From Antarcticibacterium arcticum (lineage in GTDB: Bacteria; Bacteroidota; Bacteroidia; Flavobacteriales; Flavobacteriaceae): a stretch of 64,000 nt of DNA. A program made the position numbers and the translations under genes. The notes below the pieces were generated by a model. That model ran no database searches, had not been told where the DNA came from, and saw only the letters and a program-made list of their open reading frames with translations. How positions within the stretch are numbered: the stretch's first letter is position 1; every line of letters starts with the position of its first letter. Positions 26,251-35,136 of the stretch are shown here, piece by piece. The stretch covers positions 992,001 to 1,056,000 of the forward strand of contig NZ_CP042476.1 in the NCBI RefSeq assembly GCF_007993795.1. Direction: 5' to 3'.

Positions 26251-26685
26251 ATGATTTATACATTAAGTTTTGTTTGTTCAACACCATATGCAATTCCAAG
26301 TAGTGAGGTTGATGTAATTTTAAAAGCAATATCTTATAAAAATAAAATTAAGGGCGTAAACGGATTTTTAATCTATTCCCAAGGAAACATTTTCAAGGTG
26401 TTAGAAGGGGAAAAAGAAATTGTAGAGGGAATATTCGAGAGCTATAAAAAAAATGCCCTATTTGCCAACCTTATAATTATTTTTGAACAACCATTGAAAA
26501 AGATAAAGAATCATGAACCTGCCTTTCATTCTATTAATCATAAATCCGTAATCGACATTGATAAATTAACCCGTAATTTAATGAATAGGAATTCATGTTT
26601 ATTAAATGTAATTAAGGAGGTTCTTAAAGCATTTAATAAAAGGATTTTAAATAAAAATGAAAAACACTTATTTTTAAATGATTAA
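26251..26685 (+). CDS. BLUF-domain protein lacking photochemical Tyr and Gln
   Basis: A 144-aa protein. Residues 1-95 follow the BLUF flavin-sensor pattern: MIYTLSFVCST (strand 1), the helix SSEVDVILKAIS, KNKIKGVNGFLIYSQGN (Asn31, flavin contact) and FKVLEGEKE. Compared with canonical BLUF proteins such as PixD, the photoactive Tyr of strand 1 is Phe7 and the Gln of F-x-QVLEGE is Lys49, so the usual light-driven hydrogen-bond switch should not work. The tail is basic. I chose the ATG at 26251 because BLUF proteins begin right at strand 1. It may sense redox state or be flavin-free. It lies next to a receiver gene and a histidine kinase. Confidence 0.7.
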   Translation: MIYTLSFVCSTPYAIPSSEVDVILKAISYKNKIKGVNGFLIYSQGNIFKVLEGEKEIVEGIFESYKKNALFANLIIIFEQPLKKIKNHEPAFHSINHKSVIDIDKLTRNLMNRNSCLLNVIKEVLKAFNKRILNKNEKHLFLND

Positions 26686-26735
26686 ATAAAATCAAAAATT
26701 AGGGTAAATACTTACTTGTGGAAATTTAAATGGGC

Positions 26736-27101
26736 TCAACCTTTCTTCGATCCAATTTTTTCATGAAGATCTTCAGGCAAAAATGGTTTTTGTAATATAT
26801 CAGTAAATCCAGCATCATACATTTTTTCTTCTAAAATTTTTTCGGTTGAAGAAGTAAATCCAATTATAGGCAGTTGTTTAAATTCACACCCCGGAAGTTT
26901 TCTTATTTCATAAGTAGCTTCAAGGCCATCCATAACAGGCATGTTTAAATCCATAAGGATTATATCAAATTTTTCTGCCTGGATCATTTCCAGGGCTTCT
27001 TTGCCATTGCCGGCAATTTGGAAGTTATAACCCCATTTTTCCAAATACCTACGCACAATCATCACATTTATTTTATTATCATCTACTATAAGAATTTTCA
27101 T
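26736..27101 (-). CDS. Single-domain response regulator (CheY-like receiver)
   Basis: A 121-aa lone receiver domain with no output domain. Acid pair Asp7-Asp8, phosphoacceptor Asp51 in LMDLNMPVMDG, Thr83 in GFTSS and Lys105 in LQKPF are all present, so it should be phosphorylatable. It faces the BLUF gene tail to tail and lies 453 bp from the divergent multi-PAS histidine kinase, its plausible phosphodonor. It could act as a phosphate relay or bind a target protein. Confidence 0.9.
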   Translation of the reverse strand: MKILIVDDNKINVMIVRRYLEKWGYNFQIAGNGKEALEMIQAEKFDIILMDLNMPVMDGLEATYEIRKLPGCEFKQLPIIGFTSSTEKILEEKMYDAGFTDILQKPFLPEDLHEKIGSKKG

Positions 27102-27554
27102 ATTGCTTGAAATTTGGGGTACAATGGTGGATATATAAATAGAATTTCAAAATTTTTAAATCTAACCCATAAGTATGAAAATTAATTTTTTTGGTACCGA
27201 ATGCTTTTCAAAAACAGGGGAAATAAGATTATAAATATATTAAATATGGAATTAAAGGAATAGTTGCTTCGGAAATTCCGGAAAGAAGAACTTAATAATT
27301 AAGAAAATATTAAGAATAATCCGCTTACTAATAGGTATTTTATCGATTAAATAAATACTTTTGTCGATTATTGCTTAATCAGCAAATTGGAAATAAATAA
27401 AAAGTAAAGTGGAAAACGAAAAGTTGCTGTATTAATTTTCAAAGAATTTTTTAAATATTTCAAAATTCATTATATTCTTTTTTGCCAAAAGAGAAATTAA
27501 AAGTGATCCTGTTAAAAGTATTAATGGAATCTGGTTCCACATAAAATTAACCCT
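27102..27554. other. Non-coding gap between divergent receiver and kinase genes
   Basis: A very AT-rich stretch that must hold the promoters of both divergent signalling genes. No clear TTTG/TAnnTTTG pair, RNA gene or long repeat was recognised. Confidence 0.4.
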
Positions 27555-29879
27555 ATGATTTCTTATTCTCGTAAAAACAACCTATTTACTTTAATTCAAA
27601 AAAACAGTGATGCTTTTAACTTTACACAGGAGTTTGGTATTCACGGGACATTTATAGTTGATTTATCTTCTCCCCACCAACTCTTCCCCAATAAAAGATT
27701 TTTGCACTCCTTAGGCTATCCTCATGCACACGAGCTGCTACAATTCGAAAACACGGTAGTTGCAGATGATCTTGAAGTTTTAAATTCTTATTTTGACAGA
27801 GATCATTTTTCGGAGAATGATTCAGAAATAATAAATTTTATTCATCAAAAAGGTTTTACTGTTAGAATGGAAACCAAATGCCTGAAAATTGACAGTAAAA
27901 CCAACGAACCTTTGGTTCTCTTATTTGCGGTTAAAAAAACTTTTGACTTTTCTCAAATTGAAAATAATCCTCATAAATTATTTGAAAAGGAAAAGCTTCT
28001 GGAAACAGTTTTAGAAACAATAGATGTTGGGATAATTTCATGTAATAATTTAGGGCAATTAACCTTATTTAATAAGGCTGCACGTAGATGGCATGGATTG
28101 CCTCCAAAGGAAATTCCAAGGGAAGAATGGGCAGAATATTACAGCCTTTATGAACCAGATGGAACCACTTTATTTAAAACCGAGGATATTCCCTTAGTTG
28201 AATTACTCACCCGGGGAACCATTTCAAAACCGGACATGTATATTAAACCAGAAAAGGGAAAACCAAGATTTATTACTTGTAATGGCTCCCGAATATATGA
28301 TGAGGAAAATAAATTAACAGGGGCAGTTGTAGCCCTCTATGACATTAGTAAAAGGAAAAAAGCAGAAAAAAAATTAAAAATTAGCGAGGAAACCTTCAGA
28401 GGTTCTTTTGAAAATGCTGTGAATGGAATGGCCATAGCCAATCCCATGGGAATTTTCACTGAAGTAAACGATAGTTTATGTAATATGATAGGTTACACTG
28501 AAGAAGAATTAAAAAAATTACATTTTTTAGATGTTACCCATCCACACGATAAAGCAGGAGATATTAATGACTTAGGAAAACTACTAAGTGGTGAGTGGTC
28601 AAGTTTGCAAAAAGAAAAACGATTTATTCACAAAAATGGGAATAGTGTATTTTCCATGTTATCTGTCTCGGTGGTGAAAAACAACCACGATCAACCTCTG
28701 GAACTTATAGCCCAGATAACTGATATCTCTGCTTTAAAAGAGACAGAAAAAGAATTGAAGGTAACCCTTTCAAAACTTGAAAACATCCTTGCCGCCAGCA
28801 CACGGGTTAGTATAATAGGCCTGGATGTTAATGGGGTAATTACCACATTCAATACGGGCGCTGAAAATTTATTGGGTTATACAAAAAAAGAGGTAATTGG
28901 TAAAAAAACATTTGCAGATCTTCATTTTGAAAAAGAAACTTCTGAAATAACCAAACAACTTAAGGAAACAACCGGCAAGCGGTTTAAAGAAGAAGAAGTT
29001 TTTAAATATTTAACTTTGAATTCAACCCCAGATACCCGGGAATGGATATATCATTGTAAAAATGGTGAAGTGTTACCGGTTCAATTAACGATTTCTTCTA
29101 TTGAAGAGAATGGCGAACCTATAGGATATCTATGTGTGGGTACAGATATTTCTGCGCTGAAAGCTGCTGAAAAAGAAATAACGGCGGTTTTGGAGATTGC
29201 TACAGACCATAACCAACGATTAAGGAATTTTGCTCACATTGTTTCACACAACTTGCGATCACATTCGGGGAATTTTGAAATGCTTCTCGAAATTTTCAGG
29301 GAAGAATATCCAGATTTAAAAGACAATGAGATAGTAGAAATGCTTTTAAAAGCTTCAGAGAATTTAAAGGAAACCGTGGCCCATCTCAATGAAGTTGCTA
29401 AGATTAATACTTCTATTTCAGAAAACCTGCAACCTCAAAATTTACATAATGCTGTAGACCACGCTTTAGATTCTATTAGAGCAATCATACAAAGATCTGG
29501 ACTCCAGGTATATATCGAAATCCCCGAAAATTTTGAAGTATTAGCAGTACCTGCTTATTTGGAAAGCATCGTTCTTAATTTTGCCACAAATGCTATCAAA
29601 TATCGTTCAGAAGAACGCACTCCTTTTCTAAAGTTTGTGGCCGTTAAAACAAACAAATTTATTGAATTAACTATCGAGGATAATGGTGTGGGAATAGACC
29701 TGAACAAGCACGGGAAAAATCTTTTTGGAATGTATAAAACATTTCATTCTCACGAGGATGCAAAAGGAATTGGCCTGTTCATCACCAAAAATCAAATTGA
29801 GGCCCTGGGAGGCGAAATTAAGGTTGAAAGTGAGGTTGGCAAGGGAACAGTTTTCAAAGTTTCATTTAGGTATGAATGA
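27555..29879 (+). CDS. Multi-PAS sensor histidine kinase
   Basis: A 774-aa protein without signal peptide or membrane helices, so cytoplasmic. An N-terminal PAS-like region (residues 20-140) is followed by PAS domains at about 150-270, 275-400 (RGSFENAVNGMAIANPMG) and 405-535 (ISIIGLDVNGVITTFN-like start). The dimerisation/phosphoacceptor motif FAHIVSHNLRSHSGN has His565, and the HATPase domain carries NFATNAIKY, DNGVGID and GIGLFI. PAS-to-PAS linkers end in typical DISALK/DISKRK caps. It probably senses a cytosolic ligand or redox signal and passes phosphate to a separate receiver, possibly the one at 26736. Confidence 0.9.
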   Translation: MISYSRKNNLFTLIQKNSDAFNFTQEFGIHGTFIVDLSSPHQLFPNKRFLHSLGYPHAHELLQFENTVVADDLEVLNSYFDRDHFSENDSEIINFIHQKGFTVRMETKCLKIDSKTNEPLVLLFAVKKTFDFSQIENNPHKLFEKEKLLETVLETIDVGIISCNNLGQLTLFNKAARRWHGLPPKEIPREEWAEYYSLYEPDGTTLFKTEDIPLVELLTRGTISKPDMYIKPEKGKPRFITCNGSRIYDEENKLTGAVVALYDISKRKKAEKKLKISEETFRGSFENAVNGMAIANPMGIFTEVNDSLCNMIGYTEEELKKLHFLDVTHPHDKAGDINDLGKLLSGEWSSLQKEKRFIHKNGNSVFSMLSVSVVKNNHDQPLELIAQITDISALKETEKELKVTLSKLENILAASTRVSIIGLDVNGVITTFNTGAENLLGYTKKEVIGKKTFADLHFEKETSEITKQLKETTGKRFKEEEVFKYLTLNSTPDTREWIYHCKNGEVLPVQLTISSIEENGEPIGYLCVGTDISALKAAEKEITAVLEIATDHNQRLRNFAHIVSHNLRSHSGNFEMLLEIFREEYPDLKDNEIVEMLLKASENLKETVAHLNEVAKINTSISENLQPQNLHNAVDHALDSIRAIIQRSGLQVYIEIPENFEVLAVPAYLESIVLNFATNAIKYRSEERTPFLKFVAVKTNKFIELTIEDNGVGIDLNKHGKNLFGMYKTFHSHEDAKGIGLFITKNQIEALGGEIKVESEVGKGTVFKVSFRYE

Positions 29880-29932
29880 TATTTAATAAGTGGCGCTTCC
29901 TTATCCTATTATATGTTTTCATCCATTAATAA

Positions 29933-29958
29933 AAACCCGGAGTTTAAACTCCGGGTTT
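29933..29958. terminator. Bidirectional terminator
   Basis: aaacccggagttt/aaactccgggttt, a perfect 26-bp palindrome between the convergent kinase and CDGSH genes, flanked by A- and T-rich tracts. Confidence 0.8.
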
Positions 29959-29965
29959 AGAATTT

Positions 29966-30187
29966 TTATTTCTTAGGAGGAAGTGCAAATGCCACGGCAT
30001 CATGTTCAAAATGCCCTCTGTGAGACCCATCGCAAAAGGGTTTGTTTTTTGATAGTCCGCATCGGCAAAGGGTAACTGCTTCCCGGCCGCCAAGGTCATA
30101 CGCATTACCTTCTTTATCTACTATTTCAAAATCTCCCGCTATTATAAGAGATCCGTTATTGTTTACTGTAATTTTTGTCTTGCTCAT
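29966..30187 (-). CDS. CDGSH iron-sulfur domain protein
   Basis: A 73-aa protein that is almost entirely one CDGSH domain. CRCGLSKNKPFCDGSH provides the three-Cys one-His ligands (Cys41, Cys43, Cys52, His56) for a redox-active, pH-labile 2Fe-2S cluster of the mitoNEET type. No signal peptide or membrane anchor is seen, so it is cytosolic. Roles in redox sensing or cluster transfer are known for relatives; the bacterial partner is unknown. Confidence 0.92.
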   Translation of the reverse strand: MSKTKITVNNNGSLIIAGDFEIVDKEGNAYDLGGREAVTLCRCGLSKNKPFCDGSHRGHFEHDAVAFALPPKK

Positions 30188-30544
30188 ATTTGATTTAGCT
30201 TTGATGTTAAAAGGCTTTTGTACGGGTTAGAAAATTCATCTCCCGCAATTGCAAGAATAACCCAAACTTTTATATTAATTACAATTAAAATTTAATTTTT
30301 AGTATAAAGGCAATCTACCCAATAGGAACCGAAGTTATTTTTAAAATCACAAAATAAGAATACCACCTTCCCCTTCTTAAAATAAGGTATCATAAAAATT
30401 ACCTAAAGTGAGTTATTCGTTCCCCCAACCCTTTATTTATTTCTAAATTTACTATTTACCGATTCGTTTAAAAATTATAAAACTCCACAAATGAAGGGGT
30501 TTACCAAAGGATTTCGGATCTTATAATTTATAAAATAAAACTTC
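30188..30544. other. Non-coding gap before the DUF1704 operon
   Basis: AT-rich leader region between divergent genes. It should contain promoters in both directions; I could not pin a convincing -33/-7 pair or riboswitch. Confidence 0.4.
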
Positions 30545-32398
30545 ATGCTGGATATATCAACATTTACTGATAAATCAATTAAGCAAATATTAACAAGTCT
30601 AAAAGATAAACACGAGGTTACCGTATCAATTCCCGGTGGCGGAATGCTACATATTGAAAAAGACATTCCTTACCTGGTAGTTTACAGAAAAAAAGAAAAT
30701 GATCCTGGACTCTTAAGGATCGCAAAAAGTGAGGCCTCTTACCTGATAATTGGGAATAAAGATTTTGACCTTTACAAAGACCTGCTGTTCGAGGTTAGCA
30801 ATATTCTTTCAGCACACTTTAATACATATATGATCCTGGAAATATATTCCGGGGAACCACAGAGCAACGCTTTTGTAATAAAAGGGCCCGAGGATAAATT
30901 ATCCTCTTCCCTAGCCGTTTTTAAAAAGGAATTGGAAAGTTTAAATAATGTTTATTCCGGGCTCTATTTACAGGCCCAGATAAAGAATACCCACAAGCGG
31001 CATCCGGAAGGTGAGTTACCTCTTATGGAGGTTGAACGCGCAAAACTATCTGGGAGTGTGATAGTAAGTCTTGAAATTCCCCCTGTGTTCAGGGATGAAA
31101 CCGGAGCCCTATATCCAGTATTCTTCCGGGGATTCCGGGATTATTTAATACCTGCCATTCATAAGTTTGTCTATGATTTCATACGGGTTCAGTCCTCGTT
31201 TGAGATCCCAAGTTATAATGCGCTTGGCACAAAATATTTAAAGGAAAAAGTGTTTGAAATAGATAAAAAACTGGCAGAAATTGAAAGCAGCTACCAGTTT
31301 TTATGGCTGGTTTCCCCAGCGAATATCAAGGAAATTAAACAAACCTTTTTTGAAAGTAATTATGAAAAATTACTGGATTATCATTACCGCCTGCTACCTA
31401 TAGACCCAGATGTTCTTAAAAGGGAACTTTTTAACCTAAAGATCGAAGAGGTAGATGATCCTGCCATGTCCTACCTGTTCAGGGAAAAAAGGGAGGAGCT
31501 TGACCAACAGATCACCATGCTTAATGAGCGGGGCACCAAAAATTTCTTTTACAACAGCATACGCCTTTATAAAGGGGTTGAAAGAAACCTTTGTGAAGAA
31601 GCCCAGGCTTTATTAACAAAGGTTGATGAAGTTCAAAATAACGGTCCACAGGACTTAATTGATTCCAAAGGGTTTAGTGCCCTCGCGAGGAAAGAATTTG
31701 ATTATTTCAGGGAACAGGATGAAAATTTTAAAAGCAGGGTGCACATTAGGAATGATGTAAACATCATGATGGTTTCACAGGGGGAGCTGTTTATTCCCGA
31801 GGATTATAAAATGAACCGGAAGGAATCTCTCGCACTTATCCAACATGAAGTGGGAACCCACGTGTTAACTTACCACAATGGCAGCAGGCAACCTTTACAA
31901 CAAATGAAAAGCGGGCTTGCAGATTATGATCCTTTGCAGGAAGGCCTTGCCGTAATGGCAGAATACCTTGTAGACGGCCTTACGCCTAACCGGTTACGTA
32001 CTTTGGCCGGCCGGGTGGTTGCCGGTGATGCCCTAATGGAAGGTGCCGATTTTAAGGAAATCTTCCATTTATTGGTAAAAGACTATGGATTTTCAGCATT
32101 TCGATCGTTTAACATCACCTCCAGAATGCTTCAGGGCGGCGGATTTTTAAAAGACATAATTTACCTGAAAGGCCTTGTTGATCTTAGAAAATATTTAATG
32201 GAAGGAGGCGATTATGAATCCCTTCTATCCGGAAAGTTTGGAATAAAACACACAAAAATAATAAAAGAGTTGACAGACCGCCGCATCCTTAAACCTGGAG
32301 CCTTGCGGCCAAGTTATCTTCTTACAGAGAATGTTACAGAGAAAATTAATTTAATCAGGGAGGGATTACCCCTTTCTCAAATGATAACCACCACATGA
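30545..32398 (+). CDS. DUF1704 / QEGLA-motif zinc peptidase-like protein
   Basis: A 617-aa protein of the family named flavohemoglobin expression-modulating QEGLA motif protein (DUF1704). The catalytic region is intact: HEVGTH at residues 434-439 supplies two His zinc ligands and the general base Glu435, and QEGLA at 465-469 the third ligand Glu466. The N-terminal 300 residues are helical/alpha-beta and specific to bacterial members. The eukaryotic relative (MATCAP/KIAA0895L) is a carboxypeptidase removing C-terminal tyrosine from tubulin, so a carboxypeptidase role is a fair inference; the substrate is unknown. The next gene's ATG overlaps its TGA, so they are coupled. Confidence 0.85.
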   Translation: MLDISTFTDKSIKQILTSLKDKHEVTVSIPGGGMLHIEKDIPYLVVYRKKENDPGLLRIAKSEASYLIIGNKDFDLYKDLLFEVSNILSAHFNTYMILEIYSGEPQSNAFVIKGPEDKLSSSLAVFKKELESLNNVYSGLYLQAQIKNTHKRHPEGELPLMEVERAKLSGSVIVSLEIPPVFRDETGALYPVFFRGFRDYLIPAIHKFVYDFIRVQSSFEIPSYNALGTKYLKEKVFEIDKKLAEIESSYQFLWLVSPANIKEIKQTFFESNYEKLLDYHYRLLPIDPDVLKRELFNLKIEEVDDPAMSYLFREKREELDQQITMLNERGTKNFFYNSIRLYKGVERNLCEEAQALLTKVDEVQNNGPQDLIDSKGFSALARKEFDYFREQDENFKSRVHIRNDVNIMMVSQGELFIPEDYKMNRKESLALIQHEVGTHVLTYHNGSRQPLQQMKSGLADYDPLQEGLAVMAEYLVDGLTPNRLRTLAGRVVAGDALMEGADFKEIFHLLVKDYGFSAFRSFNITSRMLQGGGFLKDIIYLKGLVDLRKYLMEGGDYESLLSGKFGIKHTKIIKELTDRRILKPGALRPSYLLTENVTEKINLIREGLPLSQMITTT

Positions 32399-33444
32399 AA
32401 ATTTGTTTTGTAGTTAACAGTGTAGAATCCGAAAAAAGCGGAACCACTGCCTTCATTATGCATGAAGCCCGAAAAAGAAATCACGAAGTTTACGCCATGG
32501 GTGTTGGAGACTTTAGTTTTACCAATGACCAGGAGCTTGCAGTGATTGCAACTTCATTGCCTAAAAATGCAAGCCCTAAAACCGCCCGGGATTTTATTGA
32601 TGTCCTGCACAGTGAAAAGGCTAAAAAACAAAAGATTTTAGTTAAAGAACTGGATGTTCTTTTTATAAGGAACAATCCTACGGAAGAAGCTGAAGGTAGG
32701 AATTGGGCTGAACACTCCGGGGTAGCTTTCGGAAGAATGGTGCAAAAAGAAGGTGTTCTTGTGTTGAATGACGCTTACGGCCTGTCTGACGCTTTTATAG
32801 ATAAACTATACTTTGAGGAATTGCCCAGCAGTATTAAACCTGCATCCCTTATTTCCCGAAGCAAGGAAGACATCCTTGAATTCTTTGAAAACCATAAAAA
32901 GAAAATGGTTTTAAAGCCCCTGGAAGGTTCTGGAGGCCGTGGGGTATATCTAATTGACAAAAATGAGAAAAACCTGAACCAGATCATTGAAAACCTTGCC
33001 GCACAGGGTTATATTATTGCCCAGGAATTCCTGCCTGCTGTAAAAGACGGTGATGTGAGGGTATTGCTTATGAATGGAAGGGTGATGGAAAAAGACGGAA
33101 AATTTGGAGTTATAAGAAGAGTAAGTGGCGAGGGAGAATTTAGAAGTAATATCTCACAAGGGGCTACAACAGAGTTTAGCGAATATACAGATGATATGAG
33201 AAAGATCGTTGATATTGTTGCTCCCAAGCTCATAAGGGACGGACTTTTCTTTGTAGGCCTTGATATAGTAAAGGACAAATTGATCGAGATAAACGTTTTA
33301 AGCCCGGGGGGAATGGACAGTTTCCCTGTAGTAGGCCTGCCCGATTTTTCTGATGTTGTGGTAAAGGCAATTGAGCGAAAACTGGAATATAAAAAGAATT
33401 ATGGCGATAAGATTTCAAACAGGGAGCTTGCCACAATGGAATAA
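32395..33444 (+). CDS. ATP-grasp ligase, glutathione synthetase-like
   Basis: A 349-aa protein with the GshB/RimK-type layout. The pre-ATP-grasp N-domain (KICFVVNSVESEKSGTTAF) is followed by LKPLEGSGGRGVYLID (ATP-binding glycine loop with Lys), DGDVRVLLMNGRV, RRVSGEGEFRSN and the metal-binding end DKLIEINVLSPGG. Such enzymes join a carboxylate, activated as acyl phosphate, to an amino group, making a peptide-like bond. It is probably not a housekeeping glutathione synthetase because no gamma-glutamylcysteine ligase is adjacent. It overlaps the DUF1704 gene by 4 bp and precedes an AstE-like hydrolase by 16 bp, so it may add a residue that the neighbours remove. Confidence 0.85.
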   Translation: MKICFVVNSVESEKSGTTAFIMHEARKRNHEVYAMGVGDFSFTNDQELAVIATSLPKNASPKTARDFIDVLHSEKAKKQKILVKELDVLFIRNNPTEEAEGRNWAEHSGVAFGRMVQKEGVLVLNDAYGLSDAFIDKLYFEELPSSIKPASLISRSKEDILEFFENHKKKMVLKPLEGSGGRGVYLIDKNEKNLNQIIENLAAQGYIIAQEFLPAVKDGDVRVLLMNGRVMEKDGKFGVIRRVSGEGEFRSNISQGATTEFSEYTDDMRKIVDIVAPKLIRDGLFFVGLDIVKDKLIEINVLSPGGMDSFPVVGLPDFSDVVVKAIERKLEYKKNYGDKISNRELATME

Positions 33445-33460
33445 TAATAAAAAAAGCAAC

Positions 33461-34372
33461 ATGGAACAGGAAGTAACACAAGACACTCCCAGGATCATAG
33501 GAACATATACAAGTAATAAAAAAGGCCCCCTTCTCTTTGTAACCGGAGGGGTTCACGGGAATGAACCCAGTGGGGTAATAGCTCTGCAAAAAGTTTTTAC
33601 CGAGCTGGAAAAATCCCGGCCGCAGATTGAAGGAACCATCATAGGAGTGGCCGGAAATAAAAAGGCTTTGAACCTCAATAAGCGGTTTATTGATCAGGAC
33701 CTAAACAGGACCTGGACCAAAGAGAATGTAGATAGCGGAAAAACGGATACCCAGGAAAAAAAGGAAATGTTTGAGATCATTGAGATCCTTGAACAATATC
33801 CCGAAAAAGATTTTACAAAAAGGTATTTCCTTGATTGCCATACTACCTCTGCGGCTACCGTTCCTTTTATCTCGGTGCAGGAAGTAAATGACAATGACAG
33901 GTGGGCGCATAAATTTCCCACTTATATAATCAGGGGGTTTAGTGATCTTGTGTATGGTTGTATAGACCATTACTTAAGCCGTACAGGTTTAACAGGGTTT
34001 GTTTTTGAAGCGGGCCAGCATGAGGATAAAGCCTCAATAGAAAATCACGAAGGGGTGATCTGGCTGGCATTAAAAGAAGCCTGTAATTTAGATCTTTCTA
34101 AAATTTCCTGCTATCCCGGGTGTGTCGATAAATTTGTAAAGGAGAATGCCCCAGAACAAAAAACATTTGAGATCATACACCGCCACGGCCTGGAAGATAG
34201 CGATGAGTTTAAGATGGAACAGGGATTTGAGAATTTTCAGAAAATTGAAAAAGGACAGCTCCTCGCTCACCAGAATGGAGAGGAAGTTAGGAGTGAATGG
34301 AATGCGCATATTTTTATGCCTTTATATCAAGCCCAGGGCAATGATGGATTTTTTGTGGTGAAGGAGGTATAA
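33461..34372 (+). CDS. AstE/aspartoacylase-type zinc hydrolase (M14 fold)
   Basis: A protein of about 303 aa from the ATG at 33461, 16 bp after the ATP-grasp stop; longer frames would overlap that gene. GGVHGNEPSG gives the zinc ligands His and Glu, DLNRTW the substrate-carboxylate Asn-Arg pair, and LDCHTTS the third ligand His. VFEAGQHED carries the catalytic Glu. These are the succinylglutamate desuccinylase/aspartoacylase features of the M14 zinc carboxypeptidase fold. It would cleave an N-acyl amino acid or a terminal acyl-amino acid bond. No arginine-succinyl pathway genes are near, so the operon partners likely define the substrate. Confidence 0.85.
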   Translation: MEQEVTQDTPRIIGTYTSNKKGPLLFVTGGVHGNEPSGVIALQKVFTELEKSRPQIEGTIIGVAGNKKALNLNKRFIDQDLNRTWTKENVDSGKTDTQEKKEMFEIIEILEQYPEKDFTKRYFLDCHTTSAATVPFISVQEVNDNDRWAHKFPTYIIRGFSDLVYGCIDHYLSRTGLTGFVFEAGQHEDKASIENHEGVIWLALKEACNLDLSKISCYPGCVDKFVKENAPEQKTFEIIHRHGLEDSDEFKMEQGFENFQKIEKGQLLAHQNGEEVRSEWNAHIFMPLYQAQGNDGFFVVKEV

Positions 34373-34378
34373 GTTTTA

Positions 34379-34418
34379 AAAATTCCCGAAATGAAATTTT
34401 CGGGAATTTTTTTTCACC
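34379..34418 (+). terminator. Terminator of the DUF1704-ATP-grasp-AstE operon
   Basis: aaattcccgaaa pairs with tttcgggaattt, followed by a run of eight T. It lies 7 bp after the stop of the third gene, closing the operon. Confidence 0.85.
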
Positions 34419-34531
34419 TCACATCCTGAATAAAAATATTTTGCAGATATCTTCAGGTTATGATCCAGGTCATTATAAAGCTTACCTTATGCCCGTATGT
34501 TTGTATCTGGTTATTAAATTGAATTAAAATT

Positions 34532-35005
34532 ATGCCTATGCCCTCTCCTATTAAAAGACACGAATCTCTCAAACACCTTAGCCGCGATCATCACCATGGT
34601 TTACTGCTTTGCTGGAAAATTAGGGAAGGTTTAAAAAAAGAGATTGACCCCGTGCGAATACGGGATTATTGCCGTTTTTTTTATGCAGCTCAATTGGTTC
34701 CGCATTTTGAATTTGAAGAAGAGGAAGTATTTAGCTTATTAGATCAACACCATCCTCTTATAAAACAAGCCCTTATGGAGCACCGTGACCTCACAGCGCT
34801 TTTTCAAAGCGAGGAGGCTCCTGTTACAGTATTAAAGGAGATTGAGCAATTACTGGAAGCACATATAAGGTTTGAAGAACGGGTTTTATTTAACGAGATC
34901 CAACAGAATTCTACGGAAGAGGTCCTTGCCGGCGTAGAAAAAAAAGAAAATGATCTGGTTACACCCAATCCCGATGATTGGGAAGATAAATTCTGGCTGA
35001 AATAG
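34532..35005 (+). CDS. Hemerythrin (HHE) domain protein
   Basis: A 157-aa cytosolic four-helix protein. Iron-ligand residues of the hemerythrin domain can be read in order: His in KRHESLKHLSRDHHHG, HFEFEEEEVF (His-x3-Glu), the MEHRDL His, and HIRFEERVLF (His-x3-Glu). It would hold a di-iron centre binding oxygen or nitric oxide or buffering iron. It has its own promoter region after the preceding operon terminator. Confidence 0.88.
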   Translation: MPMPSPIKRHESLKHLSRDHHHGLLLCWKIREGLKKEIDPVRIRDYCRFFYAAQLVPHFEFEEEEVFSLLDQHHPLIKQALMEHRDLTALFQSEEAPVTVLKEIEQLLEAHIRFEERVLFNEIQQNSTEEVLAGVEKKENDLVTPNPDDWEDKFWLK

Positions 35006-35136
35006 TTGAACTAGCTCATTGTTTCATAATTATTGAGGATTCAAAACTATGAAAGTTTCTCTTGTGCCCTAGTGGGAATCACATGTAAGCAGGAATTAAG
35101 AAATTGCTATAACCAAGAGGCCTGTTAGAATAGCCA

